This document shows, one piece after another, positions 50,711 to 60,711 of a stretch of 64,000 nucleotides of DNA; the stretch's first letter is position 1, and each line of letters starts with the position of its first letter. The position numbers and the translations under genes were made by a program. Below the pieces are notes generated by a model, which saw only the letters and a list, made by a program, of their open reading frames with translations, searched no databases and had not been told where the DNA came from. The stretch covers positions 9,975,412 through 10,039,411 of the forward strand of contig JAKOON010000012.1 in assembly GCA_022577435.1 (NCBI GenBank). Direction: 5' to 3'. The stretch comes from Embiotoca jacksoni (Eukaryota > Chordata > Actinopteri > Embiotocidae).

Positions 50711-53017
50711 GTAGGACGCTATAGAGCAGAATAATGGAATCAATACTGTCTGTATTGTCTGTAACCTACCTGCCGCTGGGCTCCCTGTCTGGCCCCAGCA
50801 GAGCCCATCAGAAGGAGAGGGCGCTGAGAGGAAACACAGAATCACTCTGACTCGGGAAGAAAAGAAAAGAAGAGGCTGAGTGGAAGGTGATTGTTGTTGT
50901 TTTTTTGGTTTTGGTTTTTACATTTTCACTCACAAAGTGAATTTAGATTATGGATTGTATGTTTTTTAGTTGTTGTTTTTTTTTATGAAGAGGGTGCATG
51001 CAACTTTCTTCCTCACTGATTCTGCGCATAATTTCTTTTGTCACATCATGTTGTTTGTGCATGCATACTAGCACTCTTGTAAGTTTATTCATTTGTAATA
51101 TTAAGGTGCCATTCTGTCTGTTTGCATGCGCTGAAAAGCTTTTCAATTAGTATCTAAGCTGCTTGTTGTCGAGGTCATGTCTACGGTTCGTGTTATAATT
51201 GCACCTTGTTTTAATTCACAACTTATTTATAAATCTCAGCTTCATATTCCTTTCACTATAATTACCTCGCCTGTCAAGGAATTTAAATGCGATGACTGGC
51301 AATAATACAATATGCATTTATACGTGCTTTGAAGTGAAGTGAATGCAATCAACGCAGAACATTTTCATTCCTCTTGTGCCGTGTGATTTGGTTCAATTAA
51401 TTCACAGTTTTGTTTCAGTGATACTGACATAAATGACAGTATTTTAAACAAACATTAAATCCAGCCTACACTGCAGACAAATCCATTATTCATTTCAGTT
51501 ACGACAAATGTCTGCTATTCCCTCTGGTCTGCTCCAGCTGCCACATCGGTCACATGCAACATTAACAAAGACAAACCTTCAAATTTACACCACTGTCCTC
51601 CAAACTCTTAAAGGCCTGTGGCTCATGAAGTCAACCTGTAGGTAGTCCATAATGTGCATTAATGCAGTTCAGTTTGATGCAGTATGTGACGCAGCCACAT
51701 TGCACCTCCATTCAACATTCTTATTGAGGCGTTGAAACGCAGTTAAAAATAATATGCTTCCCTGGAAGATTGAGCCGTGAAACGTGCAGATTTCCACAAT
51801 GTATGAACATACGCAGTCTTCCCCAGTCACTATGTGTCATTCTGTCTGTCTACCAGCGGGTGGCATCGCCTTCAAATACTTCTACGCAATGAATTTCCTT
51901 TCACAACGAAAACACAAATAGTTTAACAATGATATCGTTAATGTTATTGTTATTGAGTATTAAATATCAACATATTGCATCATTTTCAGGTAGATTGATG
52001 TTTCCCAAGCCTCCTCATCCGGCTCTTCTTCTTTTTCATCATCTTTGAAAGCTAGTTTCGTCCTAACTGGTAAGTCAGAACAGAAACCCTGTCGTGCTCT
52101 TCGTATTGGACAAACAAAACATTTAATGACTTGGTAATAATAATAAGTCCTGCTTGAAGATTGTGTAAAACTGTACGACTCCTGCAAATTAAAATATCTC
52201 TGACTGGATACATGAGGACCGTAGATCACTTCAAATCCATACAGACCGAGAGTCCATTTAAATTTTCTTTACAGGGAGAAAATCAAACAGTCGTACCTCT
52301 TTGTAGTCTCTTCCTATGACAAATATATTATTTTTTTAGGCAAATTTTCCGCTATTTATCTGTCTTACGTACATATAAATGAATAGGTTTATGGCAGTTA
52401 TGAAGAATTTAAATGTCCCTTCTTTGATATGTGAGCTCCGTTTTAGCCTGTAGTTCAAGGAGTAATGTTTCTTACATTTGTATGAAATGATTTTTTTTTA
52501 AGCCCCTTCAGCTCACTGAGCTCAGAAAAGATACTAGACGTTATAATGCAACATTGCTAGCTCAATAAATCATGTTCAAAATGCCTGTCATTTACCAGCA
52601 GTTTGAAATCAATTGGTTCTCCTAAATTAATTGTGTCTTTTCCACAATGAGCCGATCTGCTGCATTGCTGAGATTATTTGTGCCTGCTGTGAAGAATGTT
52701 ACTTTACATCTGATTGCTGCAATGCAAAACTAAAGATAAGCATAAAAGAAATGTGGACAAATATGTCATGATTATGCAGCAATTATACTTTAATTGAACT
52801 GATCAGCTTTGCCTCTGATCTGCAGCAAACCAGGACTACGGTTGGTGCCGCAGAATCCAAATGTCAGATGAGGTCATGTCTTTGTCTCGGTGCGACGACT
52901 CTGCGGTTCTTTCTTTTAATGGTTTTCATCATAGCGTTGGGTTTGTCTGTTCCCTAAACAGCTCTGGGTTTTTTTTTTTTTAAACCTTCCCTGTGTTTTT
53001 TTTTGATATCCCAGTAT

Positions 53018-53093
53018 GCCCCTCTGTCCCTGAGACCCTTAACCTGTGAGGTCAAAGCAGGTCACAGGTGAGGTCCTCGGGAACAGGGCTGCA
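53018..53093 (+). ncRNA. miR-125a precursor
   Basis: The 5' arm at 53027-53048 begins TCCCTGAGACCCTTAACCTG, matching zebrafish miR-125a as I recall it. The 3' arm at 53064-53084 reads ACAGGTGAGGTCCTCGGGAA then C, matching the miR-125a passenger strand. The arms fold into a hairpin with a loop near GTCAAAGCAGGTC. miR-125 is the vertebrate lin-4 homologue and usually travels with let-7 and miR-99/100. Confidence 0.95.
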
Positions 53094-54889
53094 TTCAGTT
53101 TCAACGTCCTATAAAAGAAAATATTTTACGTGATAGACATTTTCTCCCCAGAAAGTCATTTGTTTCAATGTTTAATGATTCCTTTATTATTCTTGCCAAA
53201 CCAAATTCCTTCAAACCGTCTTAAAAGCAAGAAAAACATTGTGTGGCAGTTTCTACTGGCTCGATTGTGTCCCAGTATCCGACTGTTCGACTCCTCAGAC
53301 TCCTTCACTGACTTTCGTGTGACGTTTAAGACTTTTCAGACTGGACGAGGAGACGACAGCGCCGTCTCATGCAACACAGTCTGAGGGAGCCAACCCTATT
53401 GGCTGGCTTTGTGTTATAGCCCCCAGTGGGGGACAATATAGGAAGACAGCCAAGGGTTGTGACCCCGTCACGTATGTCAGCTTCAGAAACCTGTGGCATG
53501 ATGGGTAGATGTACAAGTTTTTGTACTTTGTATTTTTTACCTCTGTATGTTAATAAAATGTGAAAAAAAAGTAGTGTGTATGTGTCAATTTATTTAAAAA
53601 ACATAAAAACAATTTTTTTTTAAAAGGTGTTGAATTTGCAATGTCCCGTTTTTCTATTAACTGTGTCTAGACAGGCTCCAGAATTACAGTTGTTCAGAAT
53701 GAAAAATAGTGTGTCATCTTCCACGTGAATAAAAACTGCTCTTTTCTCACAACTAGACATTTTATGCCCTGCATGTCCTGGACATTTTTTTTTTTTTTTT
53801 TTTTTATCAAAGTGTCCTTGTCGCCCAACACATGCTGTATACAACCAGACACAATTAAATGGCCTCAAACGCATTTGGGATTTTCCATGTCCAACCATCT
53901 GACTAGCCATCTGACTTTGGCAGTCCTGGAGCACACTCTTGCCTAATATTGATTGGCCTGTCTGTGTGGAGACAGATGAATGCATTAGTACCCAGCTCAC
54001 CCTGCCACTGGAAATATATTAAGTTCATGTATTAGGCACCCTGTCTGGTTGCCATGGAGATGCACCAGGAGCGAGGGACCGGGGAGAAGGAGGGGGGGCT
54101 GGAGGGATGAGGAAGATGGGAGACAAGTGGGGGATACAGGATGTGATGAGGCAGTCGACTTGATTTGTAGTCCCGCTCCCTCTTCCTCTTTCTCTACATC
54201 TGTTTGTCACTTGTGTTTCCTCTCTTACCTCGAGCCATCTCGTCTCTTTGTCTCGCCTCAGTTCATTTTATTTTTCCTCCCACATTCTTATGTACATACA
54301 CATACATACACCGCTACTTTTCAAAATTTCTAAAGTTCATCAGCAAGAACGTGCACTTTATCTGTCTCCACTCACTACTCTATTGATTTTGTCGTCCCTT
54401 TTGTTCCTCGTTTTCTGTTTGGGTATCATTCGTTGTATATTTTATATCTTGAGGTTTTCTTGCCAGCACCTTTCCGGCTTTATCCCCCCTCGTACATAAG
54501 CATTTAACTCCCTCTTCATCTGCCTCTCTCCCCCTCACCGCCACCTCCACCTCCTTCCTTGGCTCGCTCCATCTCTTTGCTCTGCAGTAAAACTGGTGCA
54601 TTGAGGCAGCAGGAAATGGGGACCAGAGACAATAGAATGGAGGGAGTCTGTGATGCTCTCCTCTCAAACCCCAGCATGTTGAGAAAACGTGTGCAGGATA
54701 CTTTCAAAATTTTTATCTCCTATGGAATATGCACATAAAATGTACGTTCAAATCTTGGATTTTTTTTTTTTTCAAGCTCTTTCAACATGAAACCTTAGAA
54801 TGTCTTCATTTGTAGTCACTATGACACCAAGATTTGAATAAAAACAGTTTATCCAGAAGGATTTATTAGCGTAAAGCTCAAGCTGAAAA
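53094..54889. other. Interval between miR-125a and spaca6
   Basis: It contains the poly(A) signal at 53552, a T-run at 53787-53805 and pyrimidine-rich sequence (54520-54570). No TATA box or defined promoter for spaca6 could be placed. A further upstream spaca6 exon cannot be excluded. Confidence 0.45.
53552..53557 (+). terminator. AATAAA poly(A) signal, possibly of the miR-125a primary transcript
   Basis: A perfect AATAAA lies at 53552-53557, about 0.5 kb after the miR-125a hairpin and before spaca6. An open frame ending at 53384 upstream has no recognisable protein character. I infer this marks the end of the microRNA host RNA. Confidence 0.4.
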
Positions 54890-55103
54890 ATGTGCATGCA
54901 GGTTTTGTGGATCATGTGTGTTAGCTTGTTGTTCTGCCCCTCTCTAGGCTGCTATCAGTGCTTTGTTGACGTGGAAGAGAGTTCTCGCCTGTGCTGGGGT
55001 CACGTCATGTCGGACATCGAAGTTCGAAATGTGGACCGCTGCTTCTTCATGCTGGACCGAAAATTCAACAACAATATCAAAGTAATTGAGGCTGCTAAAG
55101 TGG
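54890..55103 (+). CDS. spaca6: spaca6 coding exon 1 (signal peptide and first CxxC)
   Basis: The ATG at 54890 gives a good signal peptide followed directly by CYQCFVDVEESSRLCWGHVM. A second in-frame Met lies at 54896. An acceptor-like tract (GTTCTGCCCCTCTCTAG|GC) lies inside, just before the CYQC codons, so an alternative upstream first exon remains possible. The donor is GTGG|GTGCGG, phase 1. Confidence 0.8.
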
Positions 55104-58100
55104 GTGCGGAAAATTTTCTTTTTAATATTTCTTTTTTTTCCCTCAGGGCAAAGTGAAATGAGTAAAGCTTGATTTAATACAATGAATGACCGTGTAAAGG
55201 TTTACGTAGTAAAAAAGTTTTCTTATGCTTGTGTGGTATCTGTCCCTCTTCCAGGTAAAGGCTATGACCAACAGCTGAGTAAAATTCTGAATGCGGAGAT
55301 CCTGCCACTAGCGAAAGAGTTTGACATGAAAAAAAACTACGGTAGTTAAACACCTGCTCACATCAACCGCCCGGTATTAGGCCAAAGATTTTAATACACC
55401 TGCCAGTCCACTAGAGGGCAGTGTCAGTTTCACGGCTTTGCCTAGCCAAAGCATCAAAAATCATTTTGTTCAGGAAAATAAAATTGGGCGATTGGGGTTA
55501 GGAGAAAAAAAAAAACATGTGGATAAGGTTACTCAGGAACACTTCATTGCTTTAAAGAAATTCTCGGCACTTCCTGGCTCAGACATTGGCCTGCTGGTTA
55601 AAAGTCCACAGCTATCACCCTTCCTTTGAAGGACCACTGCTTTTGTACTTTGTCAAATGATGAGCTGCGTTCCAAACTGCATACTTTTTCTTTTTACTTT
55701 CACCACGTACTGCAGCAACCCTTGAAACGTATGTACTGTTGCAGCCAGTATGCATACAATCGGAGCATACTTCTTTGTAATAAAATTGTGCCTTGAACTT
55801 CCTGACACGATCCGTAGTGGAACACTTAAAGTAAAAAAAAAATGCTATAACGTTACACTTCTTTTTAATGCCTCTTTTTTTTTTTTTTTTCAAATTACAA
55901 ACGGGCGACGCATTCGGGTCACCGACTCTCTCGGAGGCTCAGTCGATGCGACATATCTTCCGCTACTCAGAGGATTGTGGGTCAGAACAGCCAGAGAAAC
56001 ATGCTGGCCTGCATACTGTAAAAATACGACCGGATACAGTAGGACTTCCTGGTATGTTTGGCGTACTACATTTCACATACTATCTATTGAAACACACTAA
56101 ATCTTTAACTGGCATACTAAATAAGTAGTATGGGTAATGGAACGCACCGTGACATGACCTTTCTCATGATGCGCGTCTACTTTTCACGCTGCCGCAACGA
56201 AAACCGTCACAAGGCACACTACCCCCTAGTGGATTAGCAGGTGTATTACATGCTTTACAGTGATACTGGACTTTGTACATATAAAACCACACAAGTGAAT
56301 TAGTCTTTAGTGGATAAGAATTGTTAAGTGAGAAACAGTGACGAGTTAGAAATGAGAAGTTAAAAAAAAAAGACACCGTAAATCATACAATTCACCAGAA
56401 TGTGTGGAACCAAATATCTCTGTCTTCCTCCTCCTCCCGCTCCTCCTCTCCATCCATCAGACTACGTGTACGAGAAGAGGTTGCAGACAGCAGCAGACAA
56501 TTTCATCGCAGCTGCCTCTAAACTGCCTAGAGGTGAGACATGGTCTCTTACCCCTTTCCTTCATCTTTTCATCTATAGTAAGGCTCACATTAGGTCATTA
56601 CAGCTCCTTCTGATCTCTGTTCTTTCGCTGTAATAAGGTTGTTATGTTATTAAAGCGCTTCAAAGACTGGAGAATAAAGGAAGCAGACAGGTGGAACTAA
56701 GTCATCTGAGTGAAGTAAAACTGGTTAATCTTAAGTTTCCTTCTTTTCAGTCTCGGGATGTTTCCCTCCATGTGGTTAGTGCTTTATTCTTTTTCGTGTC
56801 TCCAATATAATAATTTGTATTATGACAAAATTTATAACCACAGTATGTGTCAGTATTATTTCCATGCACCCAACAGGTTTTCAGAGTGCAGGTGCAGTAT
56901 ACAACTGTATGACCTGCCACTATGACTCCTGTGAATTCCCTCTTGACTGTCCAAGTGAGTATTCATAATTATAATTTTTTTTTTAAAAACCAATAACATT
57001 GGATTACTAATTTTGTTGCATCACAATTTTCAAACAGGAAAAAAGAAGTACTAATCCAGACTTGACATATCCATAATAACTATATTTCCCCCTTCATAAG
57101 CATCCACTCTTCATCCTTGAAATGCGCTGCTTATGATCCCTGAAATGCTCTTAGCAGAAAGCCAGGATTTGAAAAAGCAGACAGAGGAAAGGTTTTATTT
57201 CCACACATTATATCTTTTGCACAGAGCCCCCAAGGTACTCTTTAAGTCCTTGGCTTCTTTATGCAAGGTGACAGCTGACTCCCACACACGATGGTATTCG
57301 TATCAACCCCTTACAGCACAGACACTGTTTAGCATATCATCACTTTTACTCCACTCCTCAGAGACTGGGCTTAAGTATTATCATTAAGGAGGGCTCAGAC
57401 TGCAAGAGCTTCCCCCCTGTGAATGTTATCTGTGTGTGCGTCTGCCTGCGTGTGTGTGTGGGGGTGGCTATATGTTTATTTCAGTTGAAGAAATTCAACT
57501 AATCGAGAACAGCAGGAGCCGAATGTGGTGCAAAGTGCCATTTGACTTGCCAGCTGATATTGAAGTGATCTGGAGGGTCGCAAAGCAGGTATGCTCAGCA
57601 TATGGCAAATCATTTAGGGTCACTGCCATACCTTTAGACTAACAGCTCAACATTTTGCAAAACACATAGTTGCTGTCTTGCCAAGATTAGACGAAATGAT
57701 CTGTGCAGAGTGTGACTGCCAGTTCATGAGATGCACATGTTGCAAATTTATATCTAAATGAATATTGTGGTGTTGTGACTGCCTCTGACAAGAAGTGCAT
57801 TTTCCCAAAATGTTGAACTATTCCTTTAACACTACTTTTATTTTGTCAAATTAAATCTGTTGTATTTTCTTTGCAGATTAGCATAAATGATCCCTGTCTA
57901 CAGTACACGAAAGCTCAATGTATTCATTCTTTCAGATGAAAACTCAGCAAATCGATCAGTTTGCAGACGTGACCTCAGGTGTGGACCGGCTCCTCTCCAT
58001 CCCTTCAGCCAGGTTACAGCATCAAGGCACCTACCAGTGTGAGATTTTGTCAGGCGGTCGCTCCATTGTCCGACTATACTACTATATCGCAGGTAACATG

Positions 58101-59278
58101 GGACACCACTTTTAGGAAGAAATATTGGAAATTGTGATTGGTACTGATCAATGGGATGCCATTTGTTCTGTGAGAGAAAAAACAATCCTTCACATTTAAC
58201 AAGAGAATGTGTACAGATGCAATATTGTAGGACCAGAAATAAATATACAGTAGTTAATATGGTTTCTGTAAGTGTTTAAAGAAATGTGGAAAATATATTC
58301 AAATTTTATCCATCTATTTTTGGTTGAAGTTGGGTTGAAACTATTTAAAAAAAAAAAAAAAAAAAAAAAAGCAAAGCCTGTCAAATCCTTAAATGATTTA
58401 CTGTTTTGTAACAAAATATAAAAATACACCATCAATAAAATATGGTGTATTTACCTATATATGTCTAGTTATGTACGGTATACACGTGTGGGTGTGCATA
58501 TTCACACACCTTTACATCTATCTTCCACTCTTTTCAGACTTATTTAGTGTTTATGTAAATGATGGCATACATTTTTTTCTTTGATATTCAATTTCCTGGT
58601 GATTAAAGTATTATGCCTACAACTGTTGAATGGGTATTATTGTTAAACCCAAACAAATTACATATTTATTGTGACAAAAAAAAAGGATATAAAAATAGAC
58701 AGACCACTGTCTCAAATACATTTGCACATTTCATGAGAAACTCTTACAAATCATAACTCTACCTCCTGTTCTTTCACCATCATCTTTTACTTTATGCGAA
58801 TTTAAATTCTCCTTTATATTCCCTCTTTCCATCTCACTCTCTCTGTCAAAGTGACCCCCCAGGCTGTGACCGGCCACATAGCGCTGCAGGAGATATTTGA
58901 ACAGTCTCTGCTCCCAGGAGGGCAGTTGGTCCCCGGGCCTGGTAGCTCTCCCCCCTCCCTTCAGTTGCCAATGCTTCTCACCGCCTGTTTAACTACTTCG
59001 CTGCTGCTGCTCTTCCTCTCCCTGGGGTAAAACAAAGCCAATATTTGCACAAAATAAGACGGTAACATCAAAGTAAACTCAAAATGCACACCTGTATCAT
59101 GGGAATAAAGGATGCCATTGACCAGGGAACATTTATTAGTTGATATCATATCTCACATATTCTCTTTGGCTGTTTCAGGGCTCTGTATTTGTCCTCCACA
59201 CCTGAACAGACAAGCAGTCTTGAAGAAACGGACAGAGATGAAGATTTAGGAGTTGCGACAGAACATGGAGAGCAATAA
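54890..59278 (+). CDS. spaca6: spaca6: sperm acrosome membrane-associated protein 6 (sperm-egg fusion factor)
   Basis: Nine exons join in frame: 54890-55103, 55255-55341, 56461-56532, 56751-56774, 56877-56954, 57485-57588, 57936-58092, 58852-59026 and 59179-59278, giving 336 residues (human about 324). Order: signal peptide (MCMQVLWIMCVSLLFCPSLG), four-helix region opening with CYQC, the second CxxC cluster (CFPPC, CMTCHYDSCEFPLDCP), an Ig-like domain (Cys in RMWCKVPF and TYQCEI), a linker, one membrane helix (LLTACLTTSLLLLFLSLG) and an acidic tail (EETDRDEDLG). CMTC-x5-C-EFPLDCP and the RLYYYI segment match mammalian SPACA6 (CSGC...CDLPLDCP, RLYFFL) better than IZUMO1. Known role: on the sperm membrane with Izumo1 and Tmem81, forming the complex that binds the egg (Bouncer in fish). 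Expression should be testis-restricted. Confidence 0.94.
55255..55341 (+). CDS. spaca6: spaca6 coding exon 2
   Basis: This 87-bp, phase-1 to phase-1 exon has acceptor CCTCTTCCAG|GTA and donor TACG|GTAGTT. It encodes KGYDQQLSKILNAEILPLAK then EFDMKKNY, part of the helical bundle. Confidence 0.9.
55408..55423 (+). promoter_or_regulatory. CTCF-like motif (plus orientation)
   Basis: CCACTAGAGGGCAGTG matches the vertebrate CTCF core. It lies in spaca6 intron 2, just left of the MITE. It is a sequence match only. Confidence 0.35.
55663..56150 (+). mobile_element. Short non-autonomous DNA element (MITE) in spaca6 intron 2
   Basis: The left end TGCGTTCCAAACTGCATACT and the right end AGTATGGGTAATGGAACGCA form terminal inverted repeats around GTGCGTTCC. 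No coding capacity. It has the look of a common teleost hAT-like MITE, assigned from memory. Confidence 0.6.
56217..56232 (-). promoter_or_regulatory. CTCF-like motif (minus orientation)
   Basis: CACTACCCCCTAGTGG is the reverse complement of CCACTAGGGGGTAGTG. It lies 0.8 kb to the right of, and convergent with, the motif at 55408-55423, with the MITE between them. Confidence 0.35.
56461..56532 (+). CDS. spaca6: spaca6 coding exon 3
   Basis: This 72-bp exon has acceptor CCATCCATCAG|ACT and donor AGAG|GTGAGA. It encodes YVYEKRLQTAADNFIAAASK then LPR, the last helix before the hinge. Confidence 0.9.
56751..56774 (+). CDS. spaca6: spaca6 coding exon 4, 24-bp microexon (CxxC)
   Basis: This exon lies between CTTCTTTTCAG and GTTAGT. 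It adds VSGCFPPC and one base of a Gly codon, matching human CIPPCG. Both neighbours are in the right phase. It is too short for most gene finders. Confidence 0.88.
56877..56954 (+). CDS. spaca6: spaca6 coding exon 5 (second CxxC hinge)
   Basis: This 78-bp exon has acceptor ACCCAACAG|GTT and donor CCAA|GTGAGT. It encodes FQSAGAVYNCMTCHYDSCEF then PLDCP. The cysteine spacing is diagnostic of SPACA6. Confidence 0.95.
57485..57588 (+). CDS. spaca6: spaca6 coding exon 6 (Ig domain, first half)
   Basis: This 104-bp exon has acceptor TTTATTTCAG|TTG and donor AAGCAG|GTATGC. It encodes EEIQLIENSRSRMWCKVPFD then LPADIEVIWRVAKQ, with the first Ig Cys and the core Trp. Confidence 0.94.
57625..57832 (+). 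repeat. Teleost short interspersed repeat fragment in spaca6 intron 6
   Basis: It begins near GACTAACAGCTCAACATTTT and ends AAAATGTTGAACTATTCCTT, a terminal signature of a common fish repeat also suspected at 37075-37260. Confidence 0.4.
57936..58092 (+). CDS. spaca6: spaca6 coding exon 7 (Ig domain, second half)
   Basis: This 157-bp exon has acceptor ATTCTTTCAG|ATG and donor CGCAG|GTAACA. It encodes MKTQQIDQFADVTSGVDRLL, then ARLQHQGTYQCEILSGGRSI and VRLYYYIA. GTYQC is the usual Ig strand-F Cys motif. Confidence 0.94.
58852..59026 (+). CDS. spaca6: spaca6 coding exon 8 (stalk and membrane helix)
   Basis: This 175-bp exon has acceptor CTGTCAAAG|TGA and donor CTGGG|GTAAAA. It encodes VTPQAVTGHIALQEIFEQSL, a Pro/Gly-rich linker, then MLLTACLTTSLLLLFLSLG. 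Confidence 0.92.
59179..59278 (+). CDS. spaca6: spaca6 coding exon 9 (cytoplasmic tail, stop)
   Basis: The acceptor GCTGTTTCAG|GGC leads into ALYLSSTPEQTSSLEETDRD, then EDLGVATEHGEQ and TAA at 59276-59278. The stop codon overlaps an AATAAA hexamer at 59274-59279. Confidence 0.9.
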
Positions 59279-59279
59279 A
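59274..59279 (+). terminator. AATAAA overlapping the spaca6 stop codon
   Basis: The last codons CAA TAA A contain a perfect poly(A) signal. If used, the 3' UTR would be only about 15-30 bases. Other AATAAA hexamers occur downstream within simple repeats (about 59482 and 59551). Confidence 0.4.
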
Positions 59280-59384
59280 TGCTTTTCTTCAAGGCCCTCG
59301 TCCACAGAGCATTACGTCATAGTTAGAAAACCTGTGTATGACTCCTTCCACCACTAGAGGACAGTATGCACATCTGTAATAGGT
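59280..59384. other. Immediate spaca6 downstream sequence
   Basis: Short unique sequence before the LINE tail. It contains a degenerate CTCF-like CCACTAGAGGACAGTA near 59351. Confidence 0.5.
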
Positions 59385-59670
59385 AGGTAGGTAGGTAGGT
59401 ATTTACTTTATTAATCCCCGAGGGGAAATTTTTTTCGCTACAGCAGCATACAGAAGCAATAAGATAATAATAGAAATAATAGAATAAAATAATAGAATAG
59501 AATAGAATAGAATAGAATAGAATAGAATAGAATAGAATAGAATAATAGAAAAGCAATAAAATAGCAGTAAATAGCAGTAGAAAATATAAATATAAAATAT
59601 AAAATGCACAGTATATACAGTACATTATATATCTATATATATTATATACAAACAAACCAAGAAACACAGT

Positions 59671-59710
<40 letters not shown>

Positions 59711-60711
59711 TACAGTATATATCTATATATATTATATACAACAAACCAAGAGACACAGTCAACAGTGTTATTGTTGTGTGATGGATTTTGCCAGAGGTGA
59801 GTTATTGTATAGTCTGATAGCGGTGGGCAGGAATGATCTCCTGTATCTGTCCTTGTGACAGCGGAGCTGGAGGAATCTTTTAGAGAAAGTGCTCCGCTGT
59901 CCCTGCAGCAGGTGGTGGAGAGGGTGGACAGGATTATCCAATATGGATAATAGTTTGTTCAGCGTCCTCCTCTCCACCACCTTTTCCAGGCTGTCCAGTT
60001 TGTAGCCGATGATGGAGCCGGCCTTCTTAACCAGTTTGTTAAGTCTGTTGGTGTCACCGGCTCCAATGCTGCTCCCCCAGCAGACCACAGCGAAGTACAA
60101 TGCACTGGCCACAACAGACTGGTAGAACATCTCCAACATCTCGCTGCACACATTGAAGGATCGAAGTTTCCTCAAGAAAAAGAGTCGACTCATCACCTTC
60201 TTGTAGACAGCATTGATGTTGGTCTTCCAGTTCAGTCTGTTGTCGATGGACACACCCAGGTACTTGTACTCCTCAACCATGTCCACCTCCTCTCCCAGAA
60301 CTCTCAGAGAACTTCTGCAGATGGCAGGGCTCTGAGTTGTACTGGAAGTCAGTGGTGTATAAGGTGAACAGGAAGGGAGACAGAACAGTTCCCTGTGGAG
60401 CTCCAGTACCACTGACCACCGTATCAGACAGCACACTGTCCAGACGGACAAACTGTGGTCTGCCTGTCAGGTAGTTATTGATCCAGGAGACGGTGGGCGC
60501 GTCCACCCCCACCACCTGCAGCTTCTCACTCAGCAGCAGTGGTTGGATGGTGTTGAATGCACTGGAGAAATCAAAGAAAGTGATTCTCACATATTCACTG
60601 GTTCCATCCCGGTGAGACTGAGCTCGTTGCAGCAGGTAGATGAGGGCGTCGTCCACTCCCACACGAGGCTGGTACGCAAATTGCAGAGGGTCCAGAGAAG
60701 GGCCACGTATC
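59385..60711 (-). mobile_element. Truncated L2-like LINE (non-LTR retrotransposon)
   Basis: On the minus strand the element ends with ATTTCCCCTCGGGGATTAAT AAAGTAAA and a short (CCTA)n tail at 59385-59401, typical of fish LINEs. The body is the 3' part of a reverse transcriptase gene. Several simple repeats have expanded in the 3' UTR: (AATAG)n at 59470-59545, (TA)n at 59676-59706 and a duplicated segment of about 95 bp (59612-59765). The 5' end is truncated against repeat copy 3. Confidence 0.8.
59768..60662 (-). pseudogene. LINE reverse transcriptase fragment, internally deleted
   Basis: The upstream frame shows DFSSAFNTIQP and GAPQGTVLSPFLFTLYTTDF. After QKFSE the sequence changes frame and jumps to VLGEEVDMVEEYKYLGVSID, then YQSVVASALYFAVVCWGSSI and RYRRSFLPTAIRLYNNS. 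The segment with the catalytic DD box and the following thumb region is missing. The motifs fit the L2/CR1 group. It is not functional. Confidence 0.85.

Larger units (their letters stand above)
47252..53017. other. Gene-poor stretch between the Tc1 element and miR-125a
   Basis: It contains (CA)n at 48311-48378, (CA)n at 50120-50149 and (GT)n at 50269-50310, plus one exon-like block at 50638-50710. The AT-rich part 51000-52900 is unique-looking sequence with no recognised gene. Confidence 0.5.

Noticed and set aside
50003..50845. Open frames of 115-169 codons around the CA/GT arrays
   Set aside because: Low-complexity translations caused by simple sequence; no family character.
53015..53070. 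A possible protein exon reading YAPLSLRPLTCEVKAG
   Set aside because: The DNA is the miR-125a hairpin, with both arms matching the known microRNA.
55750..56128. Open frames of 80-116 codons in spaca6 intron 2
   Set aside because: They lie within the MITE and contain poly-Phe from a T-run.
54890..59278. Assignment of the sperm gene as izumo1
   Set aside because: The CFPPC and CMTC...CEFPLDCP cysteine pattern and the RLYYYI segment match SPACA6 better.
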